This document shows positions 5,663 through 6,025 of a DNA stretch of 6,025 nucleotides, in pieces; the stretch's first letter is position 1; every line of letters begins with the position of its first letter. This DNA comes from Rhizobium sp. LCM 4573 (GTDB taxonomy: Bacteria; Pseudomonadota; Alphaproteobacteria; Rhizobiales; Rhizobiaceae): positions 105,370 to 111,394 of the forward strand of contig NZ_MDDW01000006.1 in the NCBI RefSeq assembly GCF_001854865.1. Reading direction: 5' to 3'. The notes under the pieces are model-generated. The model ran no database searches, had not been told where the DNA came from, and was given only the letters and a program-made list of their open reading frames with translations. Both the position numbers and the translations under genes were made by a program.

Positions 5663-6025
5663 TTGCGCCCTTGCTCCGCCGCGTCCTTCAGCCGAGCGAT
5701 ATTGGCTCGATAAGATTCGATGCCGTCGCCTTTGTACACGGCCGAGCCGGCGACGAAGACATTTGCGCCGGCAGCGGTTGCTTCGCCGATCGTCTCGGCG
5801 GTAATGCCGCCATCCACTTCAAGCTCGATCGGGCGGGCGCCGATAAGAGCCTTGGCGGCACGGATCTTCTCCACCATCGCCGGAATGAACTTCTGTCCGC
5901 CGAAACCCGGATTGACGCTCATGATGAGGATGAGGTCCACATCATCCAGCACGTTTTCCAGCACGGAAAACGGTGTGGCGGGGTTGAGCGTTACGCCGAC
6001 CTTCTTTCCGAGAGCGCGGATGGTC
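5659..6025 (-). CDS. rpe: ribulose-phosphate 3-epimerase, C-terminal part (start beyond right edge)
   Basis: Rpe interconverts D-ribulose 5-phosphate and D-xylulose 5-phosphate in the pentose phosphate pathway and, where present, the Calvin cycle. The last 121 residues are visible of a family about 220-230 residues long; the open frame continues through the window edge, reading TIRALGKKVGVTLNPATP at the start of the visible part. Diagnostic TIM-barrel motifs follow: ILIMSVNPGFGGQKF, the second family signature; ELEVDGGI, with the catalytic aspartate; and GANVFVAGSAVY, in the phosphate-binding loop. The TGA stop (5661-5659) overlaps the ATG of the DUF2259 gene by four bases, indicating one transcript. 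A GTG at 5962-5964 is an internal valine codon, not the start. Identity is very secure. Confidence 0.97.
   Translation of the reverse strand, partial: TIRALGKKVGVTLNPATPFSVLENVLDDVDLILIMSVNPGFGGQKFIPAMVEKIRAAKALIGARPIELEVDGGITAETIGEATAAGANVFVAGSAVYKGDGIESYRANIARLKDAAEQGRK

Noticed and set aside
1..6025. Defence system, prophage, transposon, CRISPR or other undescribed multi-gene system
   Set aside because: All gene families apart from the six-helix protein are ordinary chromosomal ones; no transposase, integrase, long terminal repeats, spaced direct repeats or toxin-antitoxin-like pairs were seen.

Overview
The window looks like a core chromosomal segment from an alphaproteobacterium of the Rhizobiaceae (Rhizobium, Sinorhizobium/Ensifer or Agrobacterium type). 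This rests on high GC, on PurC, PurB and Rpe sequences of rhizobial character, and on typically alphaproteobacterial families (DUF1476, DUF2189, DUF2259). The genus cannot be settled by reading alone. No IS element, phage gene, tRNA, rRNA or CRISPR array is visible, and I see no convincing undescribed multi-gene system.

Layout, left to right. The left edge holds the first 125 residues of purC on the minus strand; it reads out of the window, in rhizobia usually towards purS/purQ/purL. A 281-base gap follows, and then a minus-strand gene for an unrecognised six-helix membrane protein with an excellent Shine-Dalgarno. A 244-base divergent region rich in short inverted repeats leads to a plus-strand DUF1476 gene, the family of the zeta regulatory subunit of alphaproteobacterial F1-ATPase. 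A hairpin with A and T tracts at 1865-1895 separates it from a convergent minus-strand RBBP9/YdeN-type serine hydrolase. A 160-base divergent region then precedes a plus-strand DUF2189 membrane protein.

The right half is one minus-strand block, read right to left: rpe (C-terminal 121 residues, entering from the right edge), a secreted DUF2259 protein whose start overlaps the rpe stop (ATGA), and purB. PurB has its own plausible promoter and a strong Rho-independent terminator at 3484-3512, which is shared with the convergent DUF2189 gene.

How the genes relate: PurC makes SAICAR and PurB cleaves it to AICAR, so consecutive enzymes of purine synthesis lie 3.2 kb apart on the same strand. Rpe interconverts pentose phosphates and so connects indirectly to PRPP supply. 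The zeta-type protein concerns ATP synthase control. The remaining genes (six-helix protein, hydrolase, DUF2189, DUF2259) have no assigned physiological role. The six-helix membrane gene is the most accessory-looking item: it is unrecognised and has lower GC in the stretches I counted than purB.
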